A program made the position numbers and the translations under genes. Of a DNA stretch of 49,306 nt, positions 25,296 through 34,017 are shown piece after piece. This stretch comes from Methanosarcina spelaei (lineage in GTDB: Archaea; Halobacteriota; Methanosarcinia; Methanosarcinales; Methanosarcinaceae), in assembly GCF_002287235.1 (NCBI RefSeq), contig NZ_LMVP01000046.1, positions 1 through 49,306 of the forward strand, read 5' to 3'. Below the pieces are notes generated by a model, which had not been told where the DNA came from, made no database searches, and saw only the letters and a program-made list of their open reading frames with translations. How positions within the stretch are numbered: position 1 is the first letter of the stretch; every line of letters begins with the position of its first letter.

Positions 25296-26309
25296 ATGAT
25301 CAAGGCTGGAATAATAGGAGCTTCGGGATATACGGGAGGAGAACTCCTTCGCTTGCTCGTCAACCATCCCAGTGTCAAGCTGGAGCTGGCAACTTCCCGA
25401 AGCCTTGAAGGGAAACCTGTAACGAGTACTCACAGGCATCTTGAAGGCTTTCTCGACCTGAAGTATGAAAATCCGGATTCTGAAAATATCAGGGAGCGTT
25501 GTGATGTAGTCTTTCTTGCAGTACCTCACGGATCTTCCATGAACTATGTGCCTGAACTGCTTGATGGCAATACTAAGGTTGTTGACCTTAGCGCGGACTA
25601 CAGGCTTGAAACCTCGGAATTTGAGAAAATATACGGGATAAAGCATAAAGACCCGAGGAATGCTGTTTACGGGCTTGTAGAGCTCCACCCTGAAGTTGAA
25701 GAAGAGAATTTCGTGGCAAACACGGGATGTTTTCCTACAGGCGCAACCCTTGCAGCAGCCCCGCTTGCAGCAGCTGGACTTATCGATATTGCGGTTTTTG
25801 ATTCAAAGACAGGAATCTCAGGAGCTGGGATTTCACCTACTCAAAACTCACATTATCCAAACCTGGCGGAAAATATCATCCCGTACAAACTTACAGCACA
25901 CAGGCATAGGGCTGAGATTGTCCAGGAGTTAACAGGGTTTGACGAAGATCTCAGAAACATCAATTTCACTCCTCACGTAATTCCGTCTATTAGAGGGATC
26001 TTTACAACTGCTCACCTCTTTACAAAGGAACCTCTCTCCACGGACGAAGTAAAGACAATTTACGAGGAATTTTACAGGGATAAGCCGTTTATAAGGCTCC
26101 CTTCAGGAGTTCCTTCCTTAACTGCAGTCAGAGGTTCCAACTTCTGTGATATAAGCTTTGAAGCAGATAAGGAAAATAACAGGGTTGTCGTGCTCTCGGC
26201 AATCGATAACCTGGTCAAAGGCGCATCAGGACAGGCTATTCAGAATATGAACCTCATGTTTGGGTTAGACGAGACATGTGGGCTCTGGCTGCCTGCTGCG
26301 GCTCCGTAA
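25296..26309 (+). CDS. argC: N-acetyl-gamma-glutamyl-phosphate reductase
   Basis: NADPH-dependent reduction of N-acetylglutamyl phosphate to the semialdehyde, third step of arginine synthesis. 337 residues. Motifs: IKAGIIGASGYTGGELLRLL (NADP-binding loop), VVFLAVPHGSS, VDLSADYR, NTGCFPTGATLA with catalytic Cys145, SGAGISPTQ, HRHRAEI (catalytic His region) and PSIRGIFTTAHL. I use ATG 25296 (MIKAG) as start; GTG 25287 in frame would add three residues, and neither has a strong ribosome site. It heads a probable argC–CBS–argJ cluster with 77 and 18-bp gaps. Confidence 0.95.
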   Translation: MIKAGIIGASGYTGGELLRLLVNHPSVKLELATSRSLEGKPVTSTHRHLEGFLDLKYENPDSENIRERCDVVFLAVPHGSSMNYVPELLDGNTKVVDLSADYRLETSEFEKIYGIKHKDPRNAVYGLVELHPEVEEENFVANTGCFPTGATLAAAPLAAAGLIDIAVFDSKTGISGAGISPTQNSHYPNLAENIIPYKLTAHRHRAEIVQELTGFDEDLRNINFTPHVIPSIRGIFTTAHLFTKEPLSTDEVKTIYEEFYRDKPFIRLPSGVPSLTAVRGSNFCDISFEADKENNRVVVLSAIDNLVKGASGQAIQNMNLMFGLDETCGLWLPAAAP

Positions 26310-26386
26310 ACATAACCAAAGCAAGAAAATATAACTGGTGACGGATTAAATAAAAGAATATAATTTGTCTCAAGGGGTATAGTCAG

Positions 26387-26851
26387 ATGAAGGTAAAAGA
26401 TGTTATGAATCAGAATGTTGTTTTCTGCAAGCCTGATGATACAGTCCGGGAAGCGGCAAGAGTCTTAAAGGAAAATAATGTAAGTGGAGCACCTATCCTT
26501 GAAGGTGAAGAACTTGTGGGAATTATAAGTGAAGCGGACTTGCTAAAACTGCTGATACTCCCCGAAAGGGGGGAACTCTGGCTTCCAAGCCCCTTTGAGG
26601 TTATAGAGGTTCCTATCAGGGAACTCCTGGGCTGGGAGGAAACAAAGAAGATGCTTTCTGATGTGGGTTCCATAAAGATAGAAGAGATCATGACAAAGGA
26701 TGTGCACACAATCTCTTCCGAGGCATCCATTGAAGAAGCATCCGAGCACATGATAAGGCACAGGATCAACAGGCTTCCTGTAACTGCGGATAACCGCGTG
26801 GTTGGGATCATTACTCGCGGCGATATTATCGAAGGTCTTGCAAAGCTCTGA
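26387..26851 (+). CDS. Two-CBS-domain protein
   Basis: 154 residues made of a CBS (Bateman) pair: KVKDVMNQNVVFCKPDDTVREA, with GAPILEGEELVGIISEADLL (about 1–60), and IEEIMTKDVHTISSEASIEE, with NRLPVTADNRVVGIITRGDI (about 98–150). Such modules bind adenine nucleotides or S-adenosylmethionine and act as sensors. AAGGGG lies 10 nt before ATG 26387, and the stop is 18 bp before argJ, so it is probably co-transcribed with argJ. It may tie arginine synthesis to energy state; that is inference. Confidence 0.9.
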   Translation: MKVKDVMNQNVVFCKPDDTVREAARVLKENNVSGAPILEGEELVGIISEADLLKLLILPERGELWLPSPFEVIEVPIRELLGWEETKKMLSDVGSIKIEEIMTKDVHTISSEASIEEASEHMIRHRINRLPVTADNRVVGIITRGDIIEGLAKL

Positions 26852-26869
26852 TGAAAAAGGAGAGTCTTC

Positions 26870-28057
26870 ATGAAGGAAATCGAAGGTGGAATCTGTGCAG
26901 TAAGGGGTGTATCTGCAAACGGGATTAAAGCCGGAAAAACGGGATTGACTGTCATTCTTGCAGAGGGACCTGCAGCAGGCGTTTTCACAAAAAATAAAGT
27001 CACAGCAGCTCCGGTTATCCTTAGTAAGGGAGTAATCGATACTAAGCACCGTCTTTCGGCTGTAATTGCAAATAGCGGAAACGCTAATGCTTTTACAGGT
27101 GACGACGGGTTTCTGGATGCTATGGAAATGGCAGCCATACTTGCCCAAAAGCTTGGTCTTGAGGCTGACACGGTTGCAGTTGCCTCGACAGGAGTGATTG
27201 GCAGGAGGCTTGACATCTCCTCAATCGCTGACCGTCTTCCTGAAGTCCTTAAAGGGCTTGGCAGTTCTCCTGAGTGCAGCCGTGAAGCCACAAAAGCAAT
27301 TATGACCACGGATAGGGTCGTAAAAGAAGTGGCTATCGAGATGGACTGCGGGATCAGGATAGGAGCCATTGCCAAAGGTTCGGGGATGATCGAGCCGAAT
27401 ATGGGGACTATGCTCTGTTTTGCATATACCGATGCGAAAGTGCCTGCTGATGTCCTGGACGCTGCTCTCAGAGTAGCAGTGGGTAAAACTTTCAATATGA
27501 TCGTGGTGGACGGGGATACAAGCACTAACGACATGGTACTTCTCACTTCCACCTGCAAGTCCGGGATCAAGCCCTGTATGGATTGTCTGGATGACTTTGA
27601 AGAGGGGCTGATTTACGTTTTCACCGAGCTTGCAAAGAAAATGGCAAAGGACGGAGAAGGCGCTACAAAACTTATTGAAGCCAGGGTAATCGGTGCAAAA
27701 ACACATGAAGACGCTAAACTTGCTGCAAAGTCAATTGTACGTTCTCCTCTGGTTAAATCTGCAATTTTCGGAAAAGACCCCAACTGGGGAAGGGTTGTAG
27801 CTGCTGCAGGCTATTCAGGTGCCGAACTTGAACAGGAACGGCTTTCTCTCTCTTTCTCAGGAGGAGGAGAAGAGGTTGAACTTGTAAACTCCGGCGAAAT
27901 TTCCAGTTCTTCGGATCTCGAGCTTTTGAAAAAAATAATGGCAAATGATGAAATTGTCATTACCCTTGACCTTAACCTGGGAAAAGAACAGGCAACAGCC
28001 TGGGGTTGCGACCTGACCTATGACTATGTCAGGATTAACGCCGAATATACAACTTAA
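26870..28057 (+). CDS. argJ: Glutamate N-acetyltransferase / ornithine acetyltransferase
   Basis: Transfers acetyl from N-acetylornithine to glutamate (and possibly from acetyl-CoA), closing the acetyl cycle in arginine synthesis. 395 residues. The self-cleaving junction is GMIEPNMG|TMLCFAYTDA, with Thr180 as the predicted new N-terminus and nucleophile. Other motifs: VIANSGNANAFTG, VASTGVIGR, NMIVVDGDTSTNDM and DPNWGRVVAAAGYSG. GGAG lies about 8 nt upstream of ATG 26870. It follows the CBS gene closely. A 29-bp tandem array starts 42 bp after the stop. Confidence 0.96.
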   Translation: MKEIEGGICAVRGVSANGIKAGKTGLTVILAEGPAAGVFTKNKVTAAPVILSKGVIDTKHRLSAVIANSGNANAFTGDDGFLDAMEMAAILAQKLGLEADTVAVASTGVIGRRLDISSIADRLPEVLKGLGSSPECSREATKAIMTTDRVVKEVAIEMDCGIRIGAIAKGSGMIEPNMGTMLCFAYTDAKVPADVLDAALRVAVGKTFNMIVVDGDTSTNDMVLLTSTCKSGIKPCMDCLDDFEEGLIYVFTELAKKMAKDGEGATKLIEARVIGAKTHEDAKLAAKSIVRSPLVKSAIFGKDPNWGRVVAAAGYSGAELEQERLSLSFSGGGEEVELVNSGEISSSSDLELLKKIMANDEIVITLDLNLGKEQATAWGCDLTYDYVRINAEYTT

Positions 28058-28099
28058 TGCTTAAACGTATCCTAGCTCAGTATTGAGCAGATTTAATGC

Positions 28100-28215
28100 C
28101 GGTATAAGATTTACCGCACTACGAATAACAGTATAAGATTTACCGTACTACGAATAACAGTATAAGATTTACTGCACTACGAATACCAGTATAAGATTTA
28201 CTGCATTACGGGAAT
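28100..28215 (+). repeat. 29-bp tandem array, four units
   Basis: Units of CAGTATAAGATTTACCGCAC plus TACGAATAA start at 28100, 28129, 28158 and 28187, with point differences. Lies just after argJ. The rest of the gap to 28389 has no gene. Confidence 0.9.
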
Positions 28216-28389
28216 AGGAAAACGGGATTAAAATAAAAAATAGGACTGAAAAACAGGTAGAAGGAAATAAAAAATGTAAGCAAGATCAATTCGAAATATA
28301 ATCAGAATTACTTCGGGAAAAATCCGGGTTTCCCCTAGTTACTGAAAATTGTTTCAGGTTCAGATCTATATTTCCAGGGGGTTTATCAA

Positions 28390-29859
28390 GTGGATATACA
28401 AGAATGGGAACAGCGCCACAATGACGCTTTTTACAATGTCAAAAAGGCCCTTCCTTATCTGGAAGGTATGTTTGTAGCTTACAATAGTAATATAGATGCA
28501 ATCAAACACCTTACAGACAAAGAATTGTCCAGACTCATAGGGCTTTTCAACGAGGATGATATTCAGGCAAGAGTTGAGATGTATCCGAGAGAAATAAAAG
28601 AGCCTCTGGATTTCATGGCTCGCTTATTGATTTCCATGCGAGAGGGCAAAGCCGCTGAAATTCCTACCCATACCTCAGATACTCATGAATGGCTGAAAGA
28701 GAACCTGGGTTTTGACTATGCACGCATGGGCGGTCAGGCAGGAATAATTTCCAATCTTCTTGCCCGCCTTGGGATCAAAAAAGTGGTTGCGTACGTTCCC
28801 TGGCTTTCGGAAGAACAGGCAGAATACTTTGTGGCTTCCGAAAACCTTGTGCACCCTAAGGTAGAAGATGGAAAAGTTGTACTTAAACCCCCACGAGAGG
28901 CCTTCAAACCCGGAACCGAATCAAAAGTCAACTGGATTTTTGAATATTCCAGAGGCATGGAAATAACATGTGGTGGAAGCAAATTTCAGATCCCAAGAGA
29001 TAACAGACTTATAATCTCCTCCCGTCCGAAATGGATACGCCTGGATATGAACAGGGAGATCTATGAGCATCTTGACTCAATCTTTCCGATTGACGGAGCA
29101 ATGCTTTCAGGTTATCAGATGATAAAAGAGCAGTACGAGGACGGGTCTACGTATAAGGACTACGTTTCGCATTCCGTTGAAGTTATTGAGAAACTCAAGG
29201 CTTTAAACCCTGAACTCCGTATTCATGTAGAACTTACATCCATTCAGAACCGGGTAATAAGGAAGGCCATACTGACCGAAATCGTTGCCAAGCATGTTCA
29301 CTCCCTGGGTCTTGATACCGTGGAAGTGGCAAATGCCCTGAATGTCCTGGGACATGAAGAGCTTTCTTATTCCGTGATAAGAAAAGAGGAGACCGGAATA
29401 AACTCACTTTATCAGGGAGCTGTTCAGCTTTTAAAGGACCTGTCGCTTGAAAGGGTTCATGTGCATTCTCTTGGCTTTTACATTTGTATCCTTGCAAAAG
29501 GCCATCCTCTTACACTTAAAGAACACAGGGACGCTCTGCTCTTTTCCTCAACCCTGGCCGGTGCCAAAGCCCTTAATGGAAAAATTGAGAACCTTGAGGA
29601 CGCAGAAGCAGGGTTAGATGTCCCGATTTCAAGTAAAGGCATAGAAGACCTTGAGAACTTCAGGGTTTATTGTGTAGGAAAAAAACTCTGTACTCCTGAA
29701 GAATTCGAGTACGGATATCTCTATGGGCCTGACCATGATGCGGTTTTAATTCCTTCCAAGGTGGTAGATAAGCCCAAAGCAACAGTCGGAATAGGTGATG
29801 CGATCTCGGCAGGAGCTTTTGCAGCCATGCTTGCAAGAATGAAGCAAGATCGGGCATGA
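28390..29859 (+). CDS. pfkC: ADP-dependent phosphofructokinase/glucokinase
   Basis: Phosphorylates fructose 6-phosphate (and often glucose) with ADP, giving AMP; used in the modified Embden-Meyerhof pathway of archaea. 489 residues, full length for PF04587. Motifs: FVAYNSNIDAIKHL (substrate-binding N-x-N-x-D), ARMGGQAGIISNLLARLG, VHVELTSIQNR (H-E metal site), ERVHVHSLGFYI and the nucleotide/catalytic TVGIGDAISAGAF with Asp470. Start GTG 28390 follows AGGGGG by 8 nt. Methanosarcinales enzymes are annotated as PFK; the split between PFK and glucokinase activity cannot be settled by eye. A paralogue lies 116 bp downstream. Confidence 0.92.
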   Translation: MDIQEWEQRHNDAFYNVKKALPYLEGMFVAYNSNIDAIKHLTDKELSRLIGLFNEDDIQARVEMYPREIKEPLDFMARLLISMREGKAAEIPTHTSDTHEWLKENLGFDYARMGGQAGIISNLLARLGIKKVVAYVPWLSEEQAEYFVASENLVHPKVEDGKVVLKPPREAFKPGTESKVNWIFEYSRGMEITCGGSKFQIPRDNRLIISSRPKWIRLDMNREIYEHLDSIFPIDGAMLSGYQMIKEQYEDGSTYKDYVSHSVEVIEKLKALNPELRIHVELTSIQNRVIRKAILTEIVAKHVHSLGLDTVEVANALNVLGHEELSYSVIRKEETGINSLYQGAVQLLKDLSLERVHVHSLGFYICILAKGHPLTLKEHRDALLFSSTLAGAKALNGKIENLEDAEAGLDVPISSKGIEDLENFRVYCVGKKLCTPEEFEYGYLYGPDHDAVLIPSKVVDKPKATVGIGDAISAGAFAAMLARMKQDRA

Positions 29860-29975
29860 AAAACTTGCCTTCCATTCATTTACAACTGCACTCACTTGCC
29901 TTCCATTCACTTGCCTTCCATCCACTTCCTTTTGCCTCCACTCGCCTCTATTCCACGGATACAGGAACTGGTTAG

Positions 29976-31406
29976 ATGAACATACTTTGCGGATATAATG
30001 TCAATATAGATTCGGTGTACCGAATTAGCGGGATCGAGATTTCGAAACTGCTGGAAGCCTTCGAAGAGGTTGAAATCCTTAATAAAATCAAGAACCCACC
30101 CGGAAAAATCTTCTCGGAATCGGATTTTGTAGCAGGGCTTGCCTACTGTATGAAAAACGGATATGGAGCCGAGTGGCTTGTTTTTGAGCAGTCCGTTTTC
30201 GAGTTCCTTAAAACCCGCTATTTCGGGAAATCTCTCATAAGAATGGGCGGAAACGCAGGAATAATGGCAAATGCTCTTTCCCAGCTAGGCGCTTCCAGAG
30301 TAATTCCTAATGTTGCAGTGCCCTCAAAAACCCAGCTTTCTCTCTTCTCAAAAAAAGCGATCTACTTTCCGGAAGCTCCTACGCAGATAACGGAAAATGA
30401 AAGGAAAGAGCCTGAAGAAAATAAAGGTGCCTTTTCCAGCAGTCAGGAACCCATACATTTTGTGTTTGATTTCTCCGAGGGAGCGACATTTTCTCTGTAC
30501 GGAACCGAGGTTCGGGTTCCGAGGGAAAATCGCTTCATAGCGACCTGTGATCACTTGAATCTCAGGCTTTTTGTCAATCCTGCGTTTGAGCAGTATGCCC
30601 TCCAACACGCCTGCGAGCTTGATGGTGTCCTTATATCGGGTTTTCATCTTCTGCTTGAGAACTATCGTAACGGTCTCACTTATGAGACAATTCTTGATGA
30701 TACTTTCTCCCAGTTAAAAAACTTGAAAACCAAAAACAATAGGCTTCGTATTCACCTGGAATTCGGACATTTTTCAAGTAAAAAAATTGCAAATTCTGTC
30801 TTTCTGAAGTTTGAAAAACTTTCAGATAGCTTTGGAATGAATGAAGACGAGCTTTCAATGCTTTATAGCTTACACGGAGTTCCCGAAGAAGGACTTCTAC
30901 ATATGGAGGCAGATGCTATATCCAATGCAGCTTTCAGGCTGGCATCAAGGCATGGGCTTAAGAAGCTAATGATTCATACCAGGGAATTTGTACTGGCTGT
31001 GTTTAAAAACGATTTTAATTCGACTCCGGATTCTGAATTTGAAATGGGTGAATCAGAAAATCCAATTTTACAAAGGGCCGTCGGAGAAAAGCTTGAAGCC
31101 TTGAGATTCGGAGTCAAGTGTGCAGGTGCGTATGCAGCTTCAGGCAGGCTTGAAGGGCGGGAATTTGTGGAAAAGGAAGCTGCGAAACTTCAGGAAAGCC
31201 CGTTTGGAAAGAAACGGATTGAAGCTTTCGTTAAGGCTTTTGATGGAAAAACTTTCGGGCAGGGAGCTTATATCTTAAGGGAGAATTATATTATCTGCAT
31301 GTTGCCTACAATGCTTTCCAGATCTCCCATAACCACGGTCGGGTTGGGAGATACGTTAACTGCAGGGACTTTTCTCAGGGGGCTTGAGCTGGACGTACAG
31401 GCTTAA
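29976..31406 (+). CDS. Second ADP-dependent sugar kinase homologue
   Basis: 476-residue PF04587 paralogue of the preceding gene. It keeps LCGYNVNIDSVYRI (N-x-N-x-D), SLIRMGGNAGIMANALSQLG, RIHLEFGHF (H-E-F metal site) and the catalytic TTVGLGDTLTAGTF with Asp459, so it is likely active. It carries an insertion, ITENERKEPEENKGAFSSSQ, around 138–157 and a divergent middle, so its sugar may differ. The gap from the first kinase holds CTTGCCTTCCATTC repeats but no terminator. A weak CAGGAACTGG precedes ATG 29976. Its 3' end overlaps the glycosylase gene by 23 nt. Confidence 0.85.
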   Translation: MNILCGYNVNIDSVYRISGIEISKLLEAFEEVEILNKIKNPPGKIFSESDFVAGLAYCMKNGYGAEWLVFEQSVFEFLKTRYFGKSLIRMGGNAGIMANALSQLGASRVIPNVAVPSKTQLSLFSKKAIYFPEAPTQITENERKEPEENKGAFSSSQEPIHFVFDFSEGATFSLYGTEVRVPRENRFIATCDHLNLRLFVNPAFEQYALQHACELDGVLISGFHLLLENYRNGLTYETILDDTFSQLKNLKTKNNRLRIHLEFGHFSSKKIANSVFLKFEKLSDSFGMNEDELSMLYSLHGVPEEGLLHMEADAISNAAFRLASRHGLKKLMIHTREFVLAVFKNDFNSTPDSEFEMGESENPILQRAVGEKLEALRFGVKCAGAYAASGRLEGREFVEKEAAKLQESPFGKKRIEAFVKAFDGKTFGQGAYILRENYIICMLPTMLSRSPITTVGLGDTLTAGTFLRGLELDVQA

Positions 31407-32235
31407 ACCCGAACTTTTTGATCTCAATTATACACTCGACTGCGGGCAGGTTTTCAGATGGGGACAAGAAGGAGACTGGTGGACAGGCGTTGTCGGAGAT
31501 CATGTTATCCGGCTTTCGCAGGACCAGGATCGACTGATTGTCGATTCAAAGCTTTCGCCTGAGTTTCTTACTCGCTATTTCCGCCTGGACGACAACCTGC
31601 CTTCAATCTATGAAAGCATAAACCGGGACCTGTTGATCGACAGGGCGATCCACAAATATCGGGGCTTGCGGTTGATCAGACAGGACCCCTGGGAATGCCT
31701 TATTTCTTACATGCTCTCGACAGCCTCAAGTATTCCTACAATCCAGAAAAGAATCTTCCTGCTCAGCCAGTTTTTCGGGCAGGAACTCGAGCCAGGTTAT
31801 TTCAGTTTCCCTACCTCTGAAACACTTGCAAATGCCGATCTTGCCGAACTTGATAAATGCAAGCTGGGTTTCAGGACGCAGAACGTAAAAGCCGCAGCTC
31901 AGGCAGCTGCTTCAGGCGAGCTGGACCTTGACGTGCTAATCCGCCTGGAGTACAAATATGCAAGGGAACGCCTTATGAGGCTTCGCGGAGTCGGGGAAAA
32001 GGTTGCCGACTGCGTGCTTCTTTTCGCTTTTGAAAAAATGGAAGCTTTTCCAGTTGATACCCACATCAGGCAGATCATCCAGCATTACCACATAGATGAC
32101 AGCTATTTTGAGACCTGCACAAACATGAGTTGTATGGGGGACTGGGGAAGGGAATATTTCGGTCAATACTGCGGGTATGCCCAGGAGTATTTGTATTATC
32201 AGAAAAGGATGGAAGGGTTTCTATCGCTGTATTAA
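31384..32235 (+). CDS. OGG1-type 8-oxoguanine DNA glycosylase/AP lyase
   Basis: Removes 8-oxoguanine and nicks the abasic site. 283 residues. N-terminal domain FDLNYTLDCGQVFRWGQEGDW is the OGG1-specific fold. The HhH-GPD core is LMRLRGVGEKVADCVLLFAF with catalytic Lys206, followed by AFPVDTHIRQI with the conserved Asp. DPWECLISYMLSTASSI is the first core helix. The best start is TTG 31384 (MSWTYRLKP), inside the preceding kinase gene, next to AGGGGG with very short spacing; in-frame DNA further up reaches a stop at 31357 without a better codon. Translational coupling to the kinase is likely. Confidence 0.9.
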   Translation: MSWTYRLKPELFDLNYTLDCGQVFRWGQEGDWWTGVVGDHVIRLSQDQDRLIVDSKLSPEFLTRYFRLDDNLPSIYESINRDLLIDRAIHKYRGLRLIRQDPWECLISYMLSTASSIPTIQKRIFLLSQFFGQELEPGYFSFPTSETLANADLAELDKCKLGFRTQNVKAAAQAAASGELDLDVLIRLEYKYARERLMRLRGVGEKVADCVLLFAFEKMEAFPVDTHIRQIIQHYHIDDSYFETCTNMSCMGDWGREYFGQYCGYAQEYLYYQKRMEGFLSLY

Positions 32236-32313
32236 ATTCTCTTCATTATTTATTTTTATTAGTTCTTTTTAGAATAACTGCTGGATTAGATATAAGGGAA
32301 CAGGAAAAAAGCT

Positions 32314-33363
32314 ATGAACCGTAAAGACAAGAAGGAGGTCGGACAGGCTTTAAATAAATCCCTGATGGTGAGCGAGATCCGCCGGATGATCGAAGAAACC
32401 CGTTCGGCGGTGGCGACTGCTGTTAATGCCGGGTTGACAATGCTCTACTGGAATATCGGCAAACGCATCCAGGAAGAAATCCTTAGAGGGGGGAGGGCGG
32501 AATACGGACAGGAGATTGTCATTTCACTTGGAAGAGAATTGACTGCTGAGTTTGGTCGGGGATTTGAAGAGAAAAATCTGCGCCGGATGATCCAGTTCGC
32601 AGAAGCTTTTCCGGATGAAGAAATTATCGCTGCACTGAGGCGACAATTAAGCTGGACACATTTCAAGATACTCATACCTATTGAAGATTCTCTCAAACGC
32701 GAGTTCTATGCTGAGATGTGCAGAATCGAAAGGTGGAGCACGCGTACACTTCAGGAACGTATCGATTCTATGCTTTATGAGCGCACCGCGATTTCACGTA
32801 AGCCGGAAGAAGTGATCCGTCACGAACTCTCTGCTCTGAGAGGGCAGGATCAGCTGACACCTGAGTTTGTTTTCCGCGATCCATATGTTCTCGATTTTTT
32901 GGGGCTAATAGACCGTTATCTTGAAAAAGACCTTGAGGACGCCATCCTGCGTGAACTGGAATCTTTTTTGCTTGAATTAGGTGCCGGATTCGCCTTCGTT
33001 GCCAGACAGCGGCATATCCAGATAGATAATGACGATTTTTACCTTGACCTTCTTTTCTACCATCGATCCCTGAACCGGCTGATCGCTATTGACCTGAAGC
33101 TTGGAAATTTCAAAGCCGAATACAAGGGACAGATGGAGCTTTACCTGCGTTGGCTGGATAAATATGAGCGTCAACAGGGAGAAGAGTCGCCTCTTGGAAT
33201 TATCCTCTGCGCTGGAAAAAAACAGGAACAAATCGAGCTGCTGGAGCTGAACCGTTCCGGCATCCATGTGGCTGAGTATCTAACAGAACTACCGTCTCGT
33301 GAACTACTGGCTGAAAGGCTTCACCGCGCCATCAAGACCGCACGGGCCAGGCTGGAAGCATAA
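32314..33363 (+). CDS. DUF1016/YhcG-family PDDEXK nuclease
   Basis: 349 residues. The N-terminal DUF1016 helical region (about 15–160) has LYWNIGKRIQEEI and LSWTHFKILIPIED; the C-terminal PDDEXK nuclease domain has GAGFAFVARQRHIQIDNDDF, then YLDLLFYHRSLNRLIAIDLK. The D-x-K of AIDLKLG and the preceding Asp form the nuclease site. YhcG-type proteins occur beside restriction and defence genes, and are often spread by transfer. Here it stands alone. The codon use (CGC, CTG, GCC) looks richer in GC than its neighbours, consistent with recent acquisition. ATG 32314 has only a weak site (AGGAAAAAAGCT). A 160-bp MITE is inserted 5 nt after the stop codon. Confidence 0.9.
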   Translation: MNRKDKKEVGQALNKSLMVSEIRRMIEETRSAVATAVNAGLTMLYWNIGKRIQEEILRGGRAEYGQEIVISLGRELTAEFGRGFEEKNLRRMIQFAEAFPDEEIIAALRRQLSWTHFKILIPIEDSLKREFYAEMCRIERWSTRTLQERIDSMLYERTAISRKPEEVIRHELSALRGQDQLTPEFVFRDPYVLDFLGLIDRYLEKDLEDAILRELESFLLELGAGFAFVARQRHIQIDNDDFYLDLLFYHRSLNRLIAIDLKLGNFKAEYKGQMELYLRWLDKYERQQGEESPLGIILCAGKKQEQIELLELNRSGIHVAEYLTELPSRELLAERLHRAIKTARARLEA

Positions 33364-33367
33364 TGAT

Positions 33368-33527
33368 CCTAAGTTCCGCATTTTTAGGCGCATAAGTGTC
33401 TCCTGATATCGGAGTATGCGCTTAAGTTTAAGCACATAATATTTGTAGCAGAATTTCAAAATCGCGGTCTTCTGACCTCGCAGATTCTCATTACTACATA
33501 TATGCGCTTAAATTTTGGGAACTAAGG
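33368..33527 (+). mobile_element. MITE-C copy 1 (160 bp)
   Basis: Ends are CCTAAGTTCC and GGAACTAAGG (inverted, 9 of 10). A perfect 6-bp direct repeat AATGAT flanks it (33362–33367 and 33528–33533), partly inside the YhcG stop codon region. Internal GCGCATAAG and ATGCGCTTAA words recur. A diverged inverted copy lies at 37541–37698. Confidence 0.85.
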
Positions 33528-33608
33528 AATGATTGGATGAAGAAATAAAATGAAGTAAAGTCTCAGTTTCAATTGCTTAGAAATAAGATCGCAAAAAGAG
33601 GTTTTAGC

Positions 33609-33748
33609 CTACATTCCGCAGATGTACATAGATGTAGAATTTATTTACCTAATTGCCCAAAATAGTCAATTAAATATTGAGTTAATTTTTAATTTACTGC
33701 CTCATTGAGATAATTGATGGTACTTTTGTGTACATCTGCGGAAAGTGG
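33609..33748 (+). mobile_element. MITE-B copy 1 (140 bp)
   Basis: Terminal inverted repeats CTACATTCCGCAGATGTACA and the complement of CCACTTTCCGCAGATGTACA (18 of 20). Same length, ends and orientation as 35281–35420, with a diverged middle. The flanking direct repeat is imperfect (GTTTTAGC/GGTTTAAA), so this copy is older. Confidence 0.8.
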
Positions 33749-33862
33749 GGTTTAAATTAGCTTTTCAAGAATATTTTCTTTTTCATGCAGGAGCAAATAA
33801 CCCTTTACTTTATTAGCCAATGTTTTTGGCATTTTGGATAATTTATTAATTATCTCAAATTC

Positions 33863-33998
33863 CTAATTCACACTCTGATGCACCTGTTTTCCAAGGGAGC
33901 AGCTCATCAGCCAATCTTCGAAAAACCCTTTTACCGTCGGATACCTGCGCCGGATTTCAAAGACATATTTTCCATTTTCGATATAGACTTCTAACCCT
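33863..33998 (-). pseudogene. Fragment of a CCA-adding enzyme gene (3' end)
   Basis: Minus-strand frame reads GLEVYIENGKYVFEIRRRYP then TVKGFFEDWLMSCSLGKQVH and QSVN, stop. This parallels IENGKYIFEIRRKYPMAKGL and LEDRLMTCSLGKQVQQSV of the intact cca gene at 42.3–43.7 kb. Only about 40 codons remain and the end is truncated by a stop. It abuts the 3' end of the flippase gene. Confidence 0.85.
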
Positions 33999-34017
33999 CA
34001 AATGCTTCTCATTCCGT

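Noticed and set aside
26410-27570. 386-codon minus-strand open frame
   Set aside because: It is the mirror frame of the CBS protein and argJ, both of which have clear motifs and ribosome sites on the plus strand.
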